A stretch of DNA of 64,000 bases. It comes from Salvelinus alpinus (taxonomy: Eukaryota > Chordata > Actinopteri > Salmoniformes > Salmonidae). The position numbers and the translations under genes were made by a program. The DNA is taken from the NCBI RefSeq assembly GCF_045679555.1, contig NC_092100.1:33233106-33297105 (forward strand), given 5' to 3'. Numbering within the stretch: the stretch's first letter is position 1; each line of letters begins with the position of its first letter. Below the pieces are notes generated by a model, which was not told the origin of the DNA, ran no database searches, and worked only from the letters and a program-made list of their open reading frames with translations. This document shows, in pieces, positions 36,001-42,779 of this stretch.

Positions 36001-38290
36001 GTGAGCAAAAAAATATCCTTTACATATAAGCTCCATTCTATTACTATAGAAGAGCATAAGGACAATAGGATCAAACGCCAACATCACTGAGGCTGCACAT
36101 CAAACAGAGTAGCCAAACCCCACTGAAAATTAACAAATAGCAAGCTAGGTTACCATCATAGCAGTAAATATTTACACTGTGGTTCCTGGGCTTGGCAGCC
36201 ATCTGATGAGGGATCACTCTTGACTTGCAGGGAAGCCTATAGACTTGACTGATGGATGCCTAGCTGTACAGCCTGAGGCTGGCAATGATTACAGAAAGGC
36301 TCTCTTGATCCACTTAATCAGCTGCTGCCACCTGGCCTTCACTATGGAATTTTATTTGTATTTATTTTATTTTATTTAACTAAGACGGTGCAGGTTGTTT
36401 TTTGGAGCATGTGTTATGCTAACTGGTTTATAAACTGAGCCTCTAGATATGCACAGGAAAGGGCCAGTGCTGAGGAGCAGGTGTAGGGTTTTCATCCTAA
36501 AAGCAGGTCTACAAACAGACACATGCAGCAAGTGGGAGAGTGAGAAGAGACAGAGATTAGAAGATACATACAGAGTAAAAGTAGAGTCTGTAAGCAGGTT
36601 CCTCGTCCTTATCCGCCCCTGACATACTTTTGCAGCCAACTTCAGCCAACCTGTTTCCCCTCATCGGCATTGCCACTTGTGCAAGGTGACATAGTCTTCC
36701 GACAGCAGGACCAAAATTGACTGTGTGTAGCTCGAACTGCTATAGCAATTTGCCCAGCTGTGTCAACTACTCCAATTGTGATTGAGCGAGCCGGGTGCTT
36801 AGCGGGCTGACGGTTCATTCACCCCCGTCTGATCTGTCTGTAATCAGTGCTGAGCTAGTAGCCAGCCACCCCTGTGCTGCAGACCACTGCTGCCTTTCTG
36901 CCTGCCGGCTCTCCTCTCCTCTGCATCTGTTTACAGCGTCTCTCCTCTTCTGTCATCTCACAGCGCTGCATCGCAGCCCCCTTTCACTCCCTCTGTCACA
37001 GCACCGCGCAGTCATGTGGTATTGGAACTGACTAAAATATTTCCTGTATATAGTATGCTTACCTAATTGTGTAGTTAATATTTCTTATTTCTCTTGTATT
37101 TTTTTCTAGTAATGCATTGTTATTGATTATTGCATTATTGGGTTGAGTTTGCAAGAAAAGCATTTCACTGTACTTGGGCATGTGACTTTAAAACTTCAAA
37201 ATTAAAACTTTAAATGTGCGCACACACAGTAGGCCTGCCTCTCAGACCCTGTCCTCCGCTGCCAGTGATGTGTGAAACTGCAGGCTCAAGGAGTGTGCTA
37301 ATGTAAGCTTGCATTCGCCAGAGAGGCTGAGGCTCAGCAGCATCCTATTGGACTTGGCAGTTGATGAATCATACAAGGCTGGAAGATAAACACAAAACCA
37401 CATGGTCTTCTTGCAACTTTGTGCCAAATGAGTAGTTTCACAATGAACATTGTTACTAGCGTATGAGGTCTGCAGCAGATTTCATGTGACAGCAGGTTCT
37501 CTTTTTGAAAACACCACTTTGCCTAAAAAACAACCGTTGGTGTCATCAGCAATGCATTCCTGTATTTTGGCAGGTCACTGTAACCAATACTTACAAATTC
37601 TATAGTATATATTTTCCTGTCAATACATCCTGTGTGAGGGCATCCTATACAATAAGTGTAAAAATGTTTAACAACACCTGCTCTTTCCATGACATAGACT
37701 GACCAGGTGAAAACGATGATCCCTTATTGATGTCACTTGTTAAATCCACTTCAATCAGTGTCGATGAAGGGGAGGAGACGGGTTAAAGAAAGATTTTTTA
37801 AACCTTGAGACAATTGACACATGGATTGTATGTGTGTGCCATTCAGAGGGTGAATGGTCAAGACAAAATATAAATGCCTTCGAAGGCGCTACTACAGCCT
37901 GGGGTTCGACCCCGCTTGTGACCGGGAGCTCAATATTTTATAGGAAGGTGTTCCTAATGTTTAGTATACTCAGTGTATTTTTGAAAGGTGGCTAGCCAGT
38001 AACTAGGCAAGTTAGTTAGCCATCAAATATAAACGCATTAGCTAGCTAGCTATCTGAACGCGGTCTTAATTTGCAGGTCATAGTTACACTATAATAGAAC
38101 TTGAAAATAGAGCTAGTTACAGTACCTTCAAGGCAACGGTTATGGGAGTATTCCTGCTTTTTCCTCCTCCATGCGAGGACCCTGAGCTGTTGCTGCCAGA
38201 CCTCTCCCTCCCGTCCCCGCCTTGTCCAATTCTAATACCGAATCGGTGCTGGCCACGCCGTCGTCCATCGTTGCGACTGTCTTTTGACAT
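1..38290 (-). CDS. scaper: SCAPER, S-phase cyclin A-associated protein in the ER (5' part, 19 exons)
   Basis: The family is a large ER-associated protein that binds cyclin A. Coding exons in transcript order (all minus): 38126-38290, 34467-34584, 33317-33393, 32916-33113, 15650-15750, 15125-15241, 13202-13329, 12771-13030, 8673-9002, 6877-7038, 6658-6721, 6427-6544, 6174-6285, 5588-5728, 5183-5338, 4933-5075, 4699-4780, 3760-3912, 716-823. Every junction is GT-AG and phases join without a break, giving 911 residues without a stop. Recognisable blocks are [19 protein letters not shown], the N-terminal domain ([20 protein letters not shown]), [31 protein letters not shown], a long charged coiled coil and a C2H2 zinc finger. 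The human protein is about 1400 residues, so roughly the last third lies beyond position 1. The gene is transcribed away from RCN2 from a shared upstream region. Exon borders are hand-drawn; gene identity is very secure. Confidence 0.95.
716..3912 (-). CDS. scaper: SCAPER exons 18-19: C2H2 zinc finger
   Basis: Exon 18 (3760-3912) ends [10 protein letters not shown] and exon 19 (716-823) continues [20 protein letters not shown]. Together they make one C2H2-type finger with CxxC and HxxxxxH spacing, so the intron splits the finger between its cysteine and histidine pairs. Exon 19 ends ELSDEEV at a GTGCGT donor. Both exons are multiples of three (153 and 108 nt). The finger is the last part of SCAPER in this window. 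The 2.9 kb intron between them carries two MITE-like repeats. Confidence 0.9.
920..1477. mobile_element. MITE-like repeat, possibly hAT type
   Basis: About 560 bp with imperfect inverted ends: CAGTGTTGTAGTACTCGAG on the left and GACTACATCACT on the right. The interior is made of degenerate short units built on GACTTGTGACTCG. I recognise the start (ACCAGTGTTGTAGTACTCGAG) as a common salmonid interspersed repeat. No coding capacity and no clear target-site duplication. It lies in the SCAPER intron between exons 18 and 19. Confidence 0.5.
1478..2270. mobile_element. Non-coding interspersed repeat, probably a non-autonomous DNA transposon
   Basis: About 790 bp directly abutting the previous repeat. 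The ends look related in inverted orientation: TTTTCATCCACAG at the left and GGATGGAAACC at the right. The interior is AT-rich without a meaningful ORF; the 60-65 aa frames are overlapping shadows. I believe this sequence is repeated in salmonid genomes but cannot assign a family. Confidence 0.4.
2271..3759. other. SCAPER intron sequence, nothing recognised
   Basis: Single-copy-looking intronic sequence. The frames at 2641-2877 and 3114-3461 have no recognisable protein similarity, no splice-bounded structure and low-complexity stretches. No repeat or RNA gene seen. Confidence 0.4.
4699..5728 (-). CDS. scaper: SCAPER exons 14-17: long charged coiled coil
   Basis: Exons 14 (5588-5728), 15 (5183-5338), 16 (4933-5075) and 17 (4699-4780) encode an almost uninterrupted Glu/Lys/Arg/Gln-rich helix, starting [19 protein letters not shown] and passing through [19 protein letters not shown] and [19 protein letters not shown] to [13 protein letters not shown]. 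The heptad-like spacing and lack of Pro or Gly indicate a coiled coil of about 170 residues, as in known SCAPER proteins. The exons are tightly clustered with introns of roughly 0.15-0.25 kb, unlike the transposon-swollen 5' introns. The sequence is close to the mammalian protein, so this is the most conserved stretch seen here. Confidence 0.93.
7608..7767 (-). mobile_element. tRNA-derived SINE with L2-type tail
   Basis: Read on the minus strand it begins GACGGCAAGTAGCCTAGAGG, a tRNA-like box A region, and ends in GTAAGTCGCTCTAAATAAGA followed by AAATGTAAATGTAA. The tail matches the 3' end of the L2 LINE in this window (30131-30190). Intronic in SCAPER. Confidence 0.7.
7768..8672. other. SCAPER intron sequence, nothing recognised
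   Basis: About 0.9 kb between the SINE and exon 9. No convincing ORF, repeat or RNA gene seen. The frame at 8350-8550 has no recognisable features. Confidence 0.4.
8673..9002 (-). CDS. scaper: SCAPER exon 9: proline/alanine-rich linker
   Basis: A 330 nt exon bounded by an acceptor (ACAG before ACCCCATCAG) and a GTGAGT donor, exactly 110 codons and in phase with both neighbours. It encodes a low-complexity segment rich in Pro, Ala, Ser and Thr, from [14 protein letters not shown] to VLDPKELST, ending just before the conserved [11 protein letters not shown] block of exon 10. In human SCAPER this is a poorly conserved linker, so the divergence is expected. An open frame runs on to 8547 but is intronic after 8673. 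Confidence 0.85.
9497..12769. mobile_element. Old hAT-like element interrupted by a LINE
   Basis: The left end reads TAGGGATGTGCACGG and the right end, reverse-complemented, reads TAGGGATGGGGG, with TATTCGAATA-like motifs just inside the right end. The interior is split by a 5'-truncated LINE (about 9875-12305). Non-LINE parts are 9497-9874 and 12306-12769. No transposase frame and no convincing 8 bp target duplication was found. Its right end abuts the SCAPER exon 8 splice donor. That both ends belong to one element is inference. Confidence 0.45.
9875..12305 (-). mobile_element. LINE copy 1 (FADD-type RT family), 5'-truncated
   Basis: Minus-strand non-LTR retrotransposon. Its 3' end lies at the left (AATCAAATCAAATTTTATTA), followed upstream by RT fragments around 10452-11164 ([33 protein letters not shown]) and a decayed upstream region at 11441-12092 that includes [14 protein letters not shown] from the endonuclease. 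Several frameshifts break the ORF. It is homologous over most of its length to the copies at 19674-22905 and 51785-56182, but stops near 12305 while copy 2 continues. Clade (CR1/L2/Rex1-like) is inferred from motifs only. Confidence 0.85.
13481..14424. mobile_element. hAT-type MITE
   Basis: Near-perfect terminal inverted repeats: CAGTGGTCACCAACC at the left and GGTTGGTGACCACT at the right, about 940 bp apart. The interior has no transposase. The end sequence is typical of hAT (Charlie-like) non-autonomous elements. It lies in the SCAPER intron between exons 6 and 7. A target-site duplication is not clear. Confidence 0.75.
15820..16003 (+). mobile_element. HpaI-type salmonid SINE
   Basis: tRNA-derived head with box A (TAGCCTAGTGGTTAGAGCG), an imperfect box B (GCTTGAATCCCC), the diagnostic HpaI site in GGCAGTTAACCCACTG, and the tail TTGCCTAGTTAAATAAA. 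The order and spacing match the salmonid HpaI SINE family, which borrows its tail from a LINE. Located just upstream of SCAPER exon 5. Confidence 0.85.
16004..19391. other. SCAPER intron sequence, nothing recognised
   Basis: About 3.4 kb of AT-rich intron sequence containing a short A-run near 16932. The longest frames (such as 16584-16895 and 18688-18942) show no domain, no codon pattern and no splice structure. Repeats may be present that I do not recognise. Confidence 0.4.
19392..19673 (+). pseudogene. HARBI1-like (PIF/Harbinger) transposase fragment
   Basis: An open frame starts at an ATG with [20 protein letters not shown] and continues [20 protein letters not shown], then [20 protein letters not shown]. 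The pattern of F-P at the start of a helix, later LxxLxxLxTGTFQ and a helix-turn-helix beginning resembles the N-terminal region of HARBI1-type nucleases of PIF/Harbinger transposons. The frame is cut after DELMFQ by the 3' end of LINE copy 2 at about 19674, so the DDE nuclease domain is absent. I did not find the rest on the far side of the LINE. The assignment is by recalled similarity only; a host gene fragment is less likely in this intron. Confidence 0.6.
20009..21668 (-). pseudogene. LINE reverse transcriptase, broken by a frameshift
   Basis: Two overlapping frames cover the RT. The upstream part (21039-21668) has [20 protein letters not shown], a fingers region ending [13 protein letters not shown] and the palm start [20 protein letters not shown]. 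The downstream part (20009-21088) has [19 protein letters not shown], the catalytic box [15 protein letters not shown], and the C-terminal block [20 protein letters not shown]. The break lies near 21075, where the palm reads DDSSAFN instead of the usual DYSSAFN, followed by a short indel. It would have copied LINE RNA into the genome by target-primed reverse transcription; this copy cannot make the full protein. Confidence 0.8.
22209..22904 (-). pseudogene. LINE APE-type endonuclease domain fragment
   Basis: An open frame of 231 codons with the endonuclease landmarks in order: [19 protein letters not shown] (N-terminal catalytic Asn region), [11 protein letters not shown] (the metal-binding Glu), [13 protein letters not shown], and AEDFNAGKL in the place of the usual GDFNAG box. 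The frame then breaks before the linker to RT. The enzyme would nick target DNA to prime reverse transcription. The Gly to Glu change beside the DFN box and the downstream break point to an inactive copy. Confidence 0.75.
22906..23444. other. Unassigned sequence between LINE copy 2 and a Tc1-like element
   Basis: About 540 bp. The left part may be the true 5' UTR of LINE copy 2. The minus-strand frame at 23096-23338 has no recognisable domain. No other structure seen. Confidence 0.35.
23445..24892 (-). mobile_element. Decayed Tc1-like transposon
   Basis: The ends are TACACTGAACAAAAAC on the left and GTTCAGTGTA on the right, TA-flanked as for Tc1/mariner insertions. On the minus strand, remnants of a transposase are readable: ARPxV-like and LPWP-like regions are damaged, but [20 protein letters not shown] and the N-terminal MLTAGMST region remain. 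The frame around the last catalytic residue reads HPFKHVWD where family members have a Glu. Stops and frameshifts are frequent. A shorter relative lies at 61313-62060. Confidence 0.8.
24893..26303. other. SCAPER intron sequence, nothing recognised
   Basis: About 1.4 kb with no recognisable ORF, RNA gene or named repeat. A stretch at 26245-26303 resembles sequence on the far side of the L2 LINE (see findings). Confidence 0.4.
26461..27000 (+). repeat. Tandem monomers in the 5' UTR of the L2 LINE
   Basis: GCTAGCTACATAG recurs at 26461, 26655 and 26872, giving units of about 194 and 217 bp. Each unit contains TTTGTATC(A/C)AAGATAATTG, GAGTAATTATCGAGG and clusters of the palindrome GCTAGC. Unit 2 carries a GC-rich variant (GCCGCGCCGCCG) that unit 1 lacks. 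The third unit is shorter and diverged. LINE promoters are often built from such monomers. Confidence 0.75.
27157..30025 (+). pseudogene. L2 LINE endonuclease-RT polyprotein, frameshifted with an internal deletion
   Basis: Frames in order: 27157-27657 ([39 protein letters not shown]: endonuclease N-terminal half), 27504-28538 ([42 protein letters not shown]: endonuclease C-terminal half and linker), 28535-28825 ([20 protein letters not shown]), 28773-29105 ([40 protein letters not shown]) and 29231-30025 (thumb and C-terminal region to LFKEYLG). The YADDTQLI box at about 29178 is in a different frame from the palm start, and around 30 codons that normally separate ELGIS from GVPQGS are missing near 29075. 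The copy cannot encode active RT. Confidence 0.85.
30293..31697 (+). mobile_element. Tc1-like transposon (degenerate), with a SINE inside
   Basis: Inverted ends are related to TACATTCGGAAAGTATT on the left and AATACTTCCCGAATGCA on the right. The transposase reads plus: [57 protein letters not shown], and [15 protein letters not shown] near the end. The last block normally holds the catalytic Glu (PIEHLW) but here reads IKHLW. Stops interrupt the frame, for example soon after the EILDENLLQ block. A SINE fragment interrupts it at 30868-31027. Confidence 0.85.
30868..31027 (+). mobile_element. SINE-like fragment inserted in a Tc1-like element
   Basis: The sequence from GGGATACCAAGTCAG through CATCCACGTCTTCGGCGCCC to GGTTAACTGCCTTGCTCAGG matches a repeat I recall as a common salmonid SINE-related sequence. 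It splits the transposase between the KKNMK block and [16 protein letters not shown] sequence. Its 3' boundary is set by the return of transposon sequence. Confidence 0.6.
31698..32915. other. SCAPER intron sequence, nothing recognised
   Basis: About 1.2 kb between the Tc1-like element and exon 4. No convincing ORF or repeat. Frames here overlap one another on both strands without domain content. Confidence 0.4.
32916..33113 (-). CDS. scaper: SCAPER exon 4: core of the conserved N-terminal domain
   Basis: 198 nt, 66 codons, between TCTCTACAG and a GTAGGG donor. It encodes [20 protein letters not shown] followed by [15 protein letters not shown], nearly identical to the human protein as I recall it. 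The continuation [20 protein letters not shown] is in exon 5 (15650-15750), more than 17 kb away, so the domain is split by the largest intron in the window. The first part of the exon ([17 protein letters not shown]) is variable linker. Confidence 0.93.
33394..34466. other. SCAPER intron 2, nothing recognised
   Basis: About 1.1 kb between exons 2 and 3. No repeat, RNA gene or coding frame that I can support. Confidence 0.4.
34585..37648. other. SCAPER intron 1, mostly unrecognised
   Basis: About 3 kb of AT-rich intron. A possible LINE 3' remnant lies near 37140-37210 (TTGCAAGAAAAGCATTTCAC and GTACTTGGGCATGTGAC), resembling fish LINE tails. The rest shows nothing I can name. Confidence 0.35.
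37649..37978 (-). mobile_element. Tc1/mariner-type MITE with a tRNA-like insert
   Basis: The right end reads AGTATACTCAGTGTA and the left end is related to ATAAGTGTAAAAATG. The body contains CACTTCAATCAGTGTCGATG and GCCATTCAGAGGGTGAATGG, shared in inverted orientation with the copies at 51994-52300 and 56603-57134. The middle (about 37876-37932) holds unrelated sequence with a perfect tRNA box B (GGTTCGACCCC at 37903-37913), probably a SINE remnant. Confidence 0.7.
38126..38290 (-). CDS. scaper: SCAPER exon 1: start codon and Gly/Ser/Arg-rich N-terminus
   Basis: 55 codons from the ATG at 38290 to a GTACTG donor, reading [20 protein letters not shown] first and ending NTPITVALK. Exon 2 begins [14 protein letters not shown]. 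In human SCAPER only about two residues precede the equivalent ASFQRSN, so this exon would give the fish protein an extension of some 50 residues. The extension is rich in Arg, Gly and Ser and is probably disordered. The start is the first ATG in the frame that joins exon 2 in phase. Whether all transcripts use it is unknown. Confidence 0.75.
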
Positions 38291-39245
38291 TTACGTAATT
38301 CAATTCTCAGGGTAAAAGCTAAACTTCTTAGAAAATTTGCTAAATTGTTGTGTTTTATGTGTTAACGGAAACGACATAAGACACCACTGACAGTTGTAAT
38401 CTACATAGCATTTTGCCGGAAGTGTATGATACATGTATGACAGTTTCAGACTATCCAATCATTAATTTGTTAAGCGGAAACAGAAGAAATATAAACCAAT
38501 CACAAAACAAGAATTGAGGCTAGGGGTGGAATTTAAACTTTCAACCATGGCAACCAAGTAAATGGGCGGGATACAAATATGAAGTAACGTTTTTTTTGTG
38601 TCAAATCGATCTGTTCGTGTCCTCTTGCTCCTGGAATCTTCATCATTATTGGACGTTACTCAAATTTTAACCCAGATTTTGCGAGCTGGAACGAGGAATT
38701 GGCACAAGCAAAGGTTTGTTTACAACATAATGTTCTCCTAAAATAGCCAGGAAGTCACTCAGCTAACTTTACCAAACGTCTGACCAGTTCAGAATCCTCA
38801 AGTTTTGTCAGACATTCATTGTCAACAACTCAGTTTATTTCAGGAAAATTCTCAGCATTATTAGCTAACGATAGCTAGTTAGCGTCCTAGTCACCTAAAG
38901 TTACATCAGCCAAGTAAGCTTAGGTCTATTGTTTGTCAAGGTATGTTTTCGAGGGGTGTCAATGACTGACAACACTTTGGTTGCTAACGTTAGTCGTTAC
39001 CTAGCTAGCAACAGTACTGTATTGTTGAAGCCCAAACTGTCCAGTCTCTTTAATGTCGACCACCACCAGGTAACTCAGCGCTATTGTCTTCGCGTTTCAT
39101 ACAGCTAATCGTAGGTGAACCAGAACCAGACAGTTACATCATTGATATGTGAAATGCATATTCTATGATTGTTAATCTATATTCTTCTTTAAGTTGACGA
39201 AGAATGCAAAAATCATAACATGACGCTTTTTTTTCTCCGTCATAG
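38291..39245. promoter_or_regulatory. Divergent SCAPER/RCN2 promoter region
   Basis: 955 bp separate the two start codons, which point away from each other. Candidate elements are CCAAT at 38455-38459, another CCAAT in AAACCAATCAC near 38494, and a GC box GGGCGGG near 38562-38570; no TATA box is obvious. The RCN2 ATG directly follows a strong acceptor-like tract (TTTTTTTTCTCCGTCATAG), so an untranslated RCN2 exon probably lies here, for example one ending GCAAAG before GTTTGT at 38714. Transcription start sites cannot be read from sequence. Confidence 0.6.
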
Positions 39246-40958
39246 ATGAAATACTCAGTTTTACCCATTGCATTGCTTGTAATGCACTGTGCCTTTGGAG
39301 AGAGCTCCCACAATCATGAAGATCATTATGTGGGTCACGACATGGATCTCCTATTGGGAACTGAGGTTGTCATTTTCTCTCATCTGAATAATATCCCCTT
39401 TCAGTCATATTCGCTATCTCACTATTTCTATAACTTGAGTTTTAGGAAGAAGATGGAATAAAGAAACTTAGTCCAGCTGAGCAAAGGAACAAAATTATGG
39501 AAATTATGAAGAAGATTGATAAAAATTCTGACAAACATCTAACCTCAGGTAAAAAAATTTTTTTAAATGGCTTTGTTTTAGGATATATTTTGACTTTCAG
39601 ATGAAAAATGAATCCCACATTGTTATAAAAAATTCACTCAGTTGATATAATGGTATGGATACTGTATGTGTAATCTACTGCCTTACTACAGTATGTGTAA
39701 TATATTGTCACTACAGAGGAGATCACACTATGGATTCAACATGTCTACAAGAAATACGCATTGGATGATGCAGAGGAGCGCTTCCCTGAATTTGACACCA
39801 ACAACGATGGTGTTGTGTCTTGGGAAGAATACAACATGGTTGTCCATGAACGAGTCATTAATATTGATGAGAATGCTGTTCTGGAGGATCCAGAGGAAGA
39901 GTCACTCAGATTTGTATGATCATCTTAGTTGAACCAGCCTTTATTTTATTGTTGACAACATATGGATCGCACATGCTCTACACCTCACAGTACTTATCTA
40001 TCTTTTCCTTTTTAGCTCCACTTAAAGGAAAAGAAGCGCTTTGATTTTGCTGATATGGGTGGCACACCAGGCCTTAACCTAACTGAGTTTCTTGCATTTA
40101 CACACCCATCTGAAGTGGATTACATGGCTGTAAGACATTTCTACACAAAACAAGCTGTTTACATTTGTATCCACATGAGCAGAATCAAATGTTTGGTGTG
40201 GTAATATTTTGCTATTTTTTCTTTTAGGATTTTGCGATTGAAGATGTGTTGAGTGAGTATGACACAGATAAAGATGAGTTCATCAGTCTAAGTGAATTTA
40301 TTGGAGATGTTCGAACTAATGGTAAGCACAGAAGAATGCTTTCTGTGTTTTTCTCAACATACTATGATATAATGGTTTGTAAGGGCTGGGTTGGCTTTCC
40401 TGCTGTAGTAATGTGTGTTTGTGTACTTCAGAGGAGGTTGACCCATCAAAGTGGGAGATTGAGGAAACTGTCCGCTTTGACGACCTCTATGATCAAGACA
40501 AGGATGGCAAGTTGAATCGAGAGGAGCAGCTCCGCTGGGTGGCCCCTAACAGCTATGGCTCTGCACGGGAGGAGGTGAGTAACCACTACACTACTGTGTC
40601 TCTGCATTACATGGACAGCCATGCCTCACTAGGGTGCACTAGGAGTGCAATTCCTAATTTGATTATAACATATTAGTTCCTGTGAAGTGCAGTCAGGGTA
40701 TGGAAAGATTTATACATTGGTTGGTATGAATGGTATCCCCATTGAAAGTGGGTGTATCTATCAGTTCTCTTCAGTTTGCTCGAATTCTTTTGCTTTGCTC
40801 TTATGTTTTAACAGGCTATTCACCTCATCAAAGAAATGGACCGAGATGGTGATGGGAGACTGTCAGAGGCAGAGGTTTTGAAAAATCAAGAAATGTTTAT
40901 GAATAGTGAAGTAACAGACTATGGAAGACAACTTCATGTGTCACACGACGAATTATAA
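39246..40958 (+). CDS. rcn2: Reticulocalbin 2 (RCN2, ERC-55)
   Basis: Coding exons: 39246-39365, 39446-39548, 39717-39913, 40016-40129, 40228-40321, 40432-40574, 40815-40958, all GT-AG and phase-consistent, giving 304 residues. It is a CREC-family calcium-binding protein of the ER lumen. It begins with a signal peptide ([18 protein letters not shown]) and ends [12 protein letters not shown], so it carries the ER retention signal HDEL. EF-hand loops can be read as [24 protein letters not shown], a degenerate third one ([12 protein letters not shown]), [24 protein letters not shown] and [12 protein letters not shown]. The human protein is of similar length with the same terminal signal. Its place between SCAPER and PSTPIP1 matches the human gene order. 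Confidence 0.95.
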
Positions 40959-41504
40959 CAGATTTTTTATTTTACTGTGATGTACAGTACCAGTTAAACG
41001 TTTGGACACGCCTACTTATTCCAGGGTTTTTCTTTATTTTGACTATTTTCTGCATTGTAGAATAATAGTGAAGACATAAACTATGAAATAACACATGGAA
41101 TCATGTAGTAACCAAAAAAGTGTTAAACAAATTAAAATATATTTGAGATTTTTCAAAGTAGCCACCCTTTGCCTAGATGATAGCTTTGCACATGCTTGGC
41201 ATTCTCTCAACCAGCTTCATGAGGTAGTCACCTGGAATGCATTTCAATTAACAGGTGTGCCTTGTTAAAAGTTCATTTGTGGAATTTCTTTCATTCTTAA
41301 TGTGTTTGAGCCAATCAGTTGTGTTGTGAAAGATTTTTCAAGTGCAGTCGCATAAACCATCAAGCGCTATGATGAAACTGGCTCTCATGAGGACCGCCAC
41401 AGGAAAGGGAGACCCAGAGTTACCTCTGCTGCAGAGAATAAGTTCATTAGAGTTACCAGCCTCAGAAATTGCAGCCCAAATAAATGATTCACAGAGTTCA
41501 ATTA

Positions 41505-41548
41505 GCAGACTTGCCTAGATAAATAAAGGTTAAATTAAATAAAAACAG
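41505..41548 (+). mobile_element. SINE/LINE 3' tail inserted in the Tc1-like element
   Basis: GACTTGCCTAGATAAATAAA followed by GGTTAAATTAAATAAAA is the tail of the HpaI-type SINE and its partner LINE. It interrupts transposon sequence between ACAGAGTTCAA and ACAGACACATC, which are normally adjacent. It looks like a severely 5'-truncated insertion. Confidence 0.6.
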
Positions 41549-42363
41549 ACACATCTCAACATTAACTGTTCAGAGGAGACTGTGTGAATCAGTCCTTCAT
41601 CGTCGAATTGCTGCAAAGAAACCACGACTAAAGGACACCAATAATAAGAAGAGACTTGCTTGGGCCAAGAAACACGATCAATGGACATTAGACCGGAGGA
41701 AATCTCCTTTGGTCTGATGACTGCAAATTTGAGATTTTTGGTTCCAACCGCCGTGTTTTTGTGAGACGAAGAGTAGGTGAACGGATGATCTCCGAATGTG
41801 TGGTTCCCACGGTGAAGCATGGAAGTGTGATGGTATGGGTGTGCTTTGCTGGTGACAGTGATTTATTTAGAATTCAAAGCACAGTTAAGCAGCATGGCTA
41901 CCACAGCATTCATCCCATCTGTTTGACGCTTTATGGGACTATCATTTGTTTTTCAACAGGACAATGACTCAACATACCTCCAGGCTTTGTAAGGGCTATT
42001 TGACCAAGAAGGAGAGTGATGGATTGCTGCATCAGATTATCTGGCCTTCACAATCACCTGACCTCAACCCAATTGAGATGTTTTGGAATGAGTTGGACCG
42101 CAGAGTGAAGGAAAAGCAGCCAACAAGTATTCCGCATATGTGGGAACTCCTTCAAGACTGTTGGAAAAGCATTCCTCATGGAACTGGTTGAGAGAATGCC
42201 AAGAGAGTGCAAAGCGGTCATCAAGGCAAAGGGTGGCTACTTTGAAGAATATAAAATATATTTTGATTTGTTTTAACACTTTTTGGTTACTACATGATTC
42301 CATATGTGTTATTTCATAGTTTTGATGTCTTCACTATTATTCTACAATGTAGGAAATAGTCAA

Positions 42364-42369
42364 AATAAA
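42364..42369 (+). terminator. Candidate polyadenylation signal AATAAA inside the Tc1-like element
   Basis: AATAAA near the right end of the transposon. The 24 bp of RCN2 sequence before the transposon has no such signal, so RCN2 may end within or just after the element. Other AATAAA motifs occur in the inserted tail at about 41517-41546. Confidence 0.3.
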
Positions 42370-42779
42370 GAAAAACCCATGAATGAGTAGGTGTGTCCCA
42401 ACGTTTGACTGGTACTGTATATATATTTTTTCAGTTCAAGAAGTCTTATTGATTTACATGTAACATTTCTGAATGGGTGGATTGTATGATCATTTCCCCA
42501 TAGAATACATATTTCAATGTTTTTAGGGTATCCATCTATCAAATGACAACCAACTGGTAATGTTATCTTGGATGCAGGCTGTCTGTGTTAGCTAACTTCA
42601 CACTGAAGCTCTTCCTCATTTGAGTCAAACGAGTTAACTTCAAGCCATGTCTACTGACTGGGTGTTTCCTGTGTGTGGCATTATAATTTTCACTGGCTTT
42701 GACCCGGCCTCAAAGAACCATAAGTGCCTTCTTTACTGAATCCCCTCACAGAGGATATCACATTTGATCTACTGCTGAG

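Larger units (their letters stand above)
40983..42420 (+). mobile_element. Tc1-like transposon directly after the RCN2 stop
   Basis: Inverted ends: TACAGTACCAGTTAAACG on the left and GTTTGACTGGTACTGTA on the right, with longer internal similarity (ATTATTCTACAATG near both ends). Transposase remnants on the plus strand include [56 protein letters not shown] and SPDLNPIEMFWNELDRRVKE. The catalytic Glu (PIEMFW) is kept, but several frameshifts break the gene and the first catalytic region reads [10 protein letters not shown]. It starts 24 bp beyond the RCN2 stop, so it probably lies in the RCN2 3' UTR. Confidence 0.85.

Noticed and set aside
37903-37913. tRNA gene from a perfect box B
   Set aside because: No matching box A or acceptor stem within range; a SINE remnant inside a MITE explains it better.
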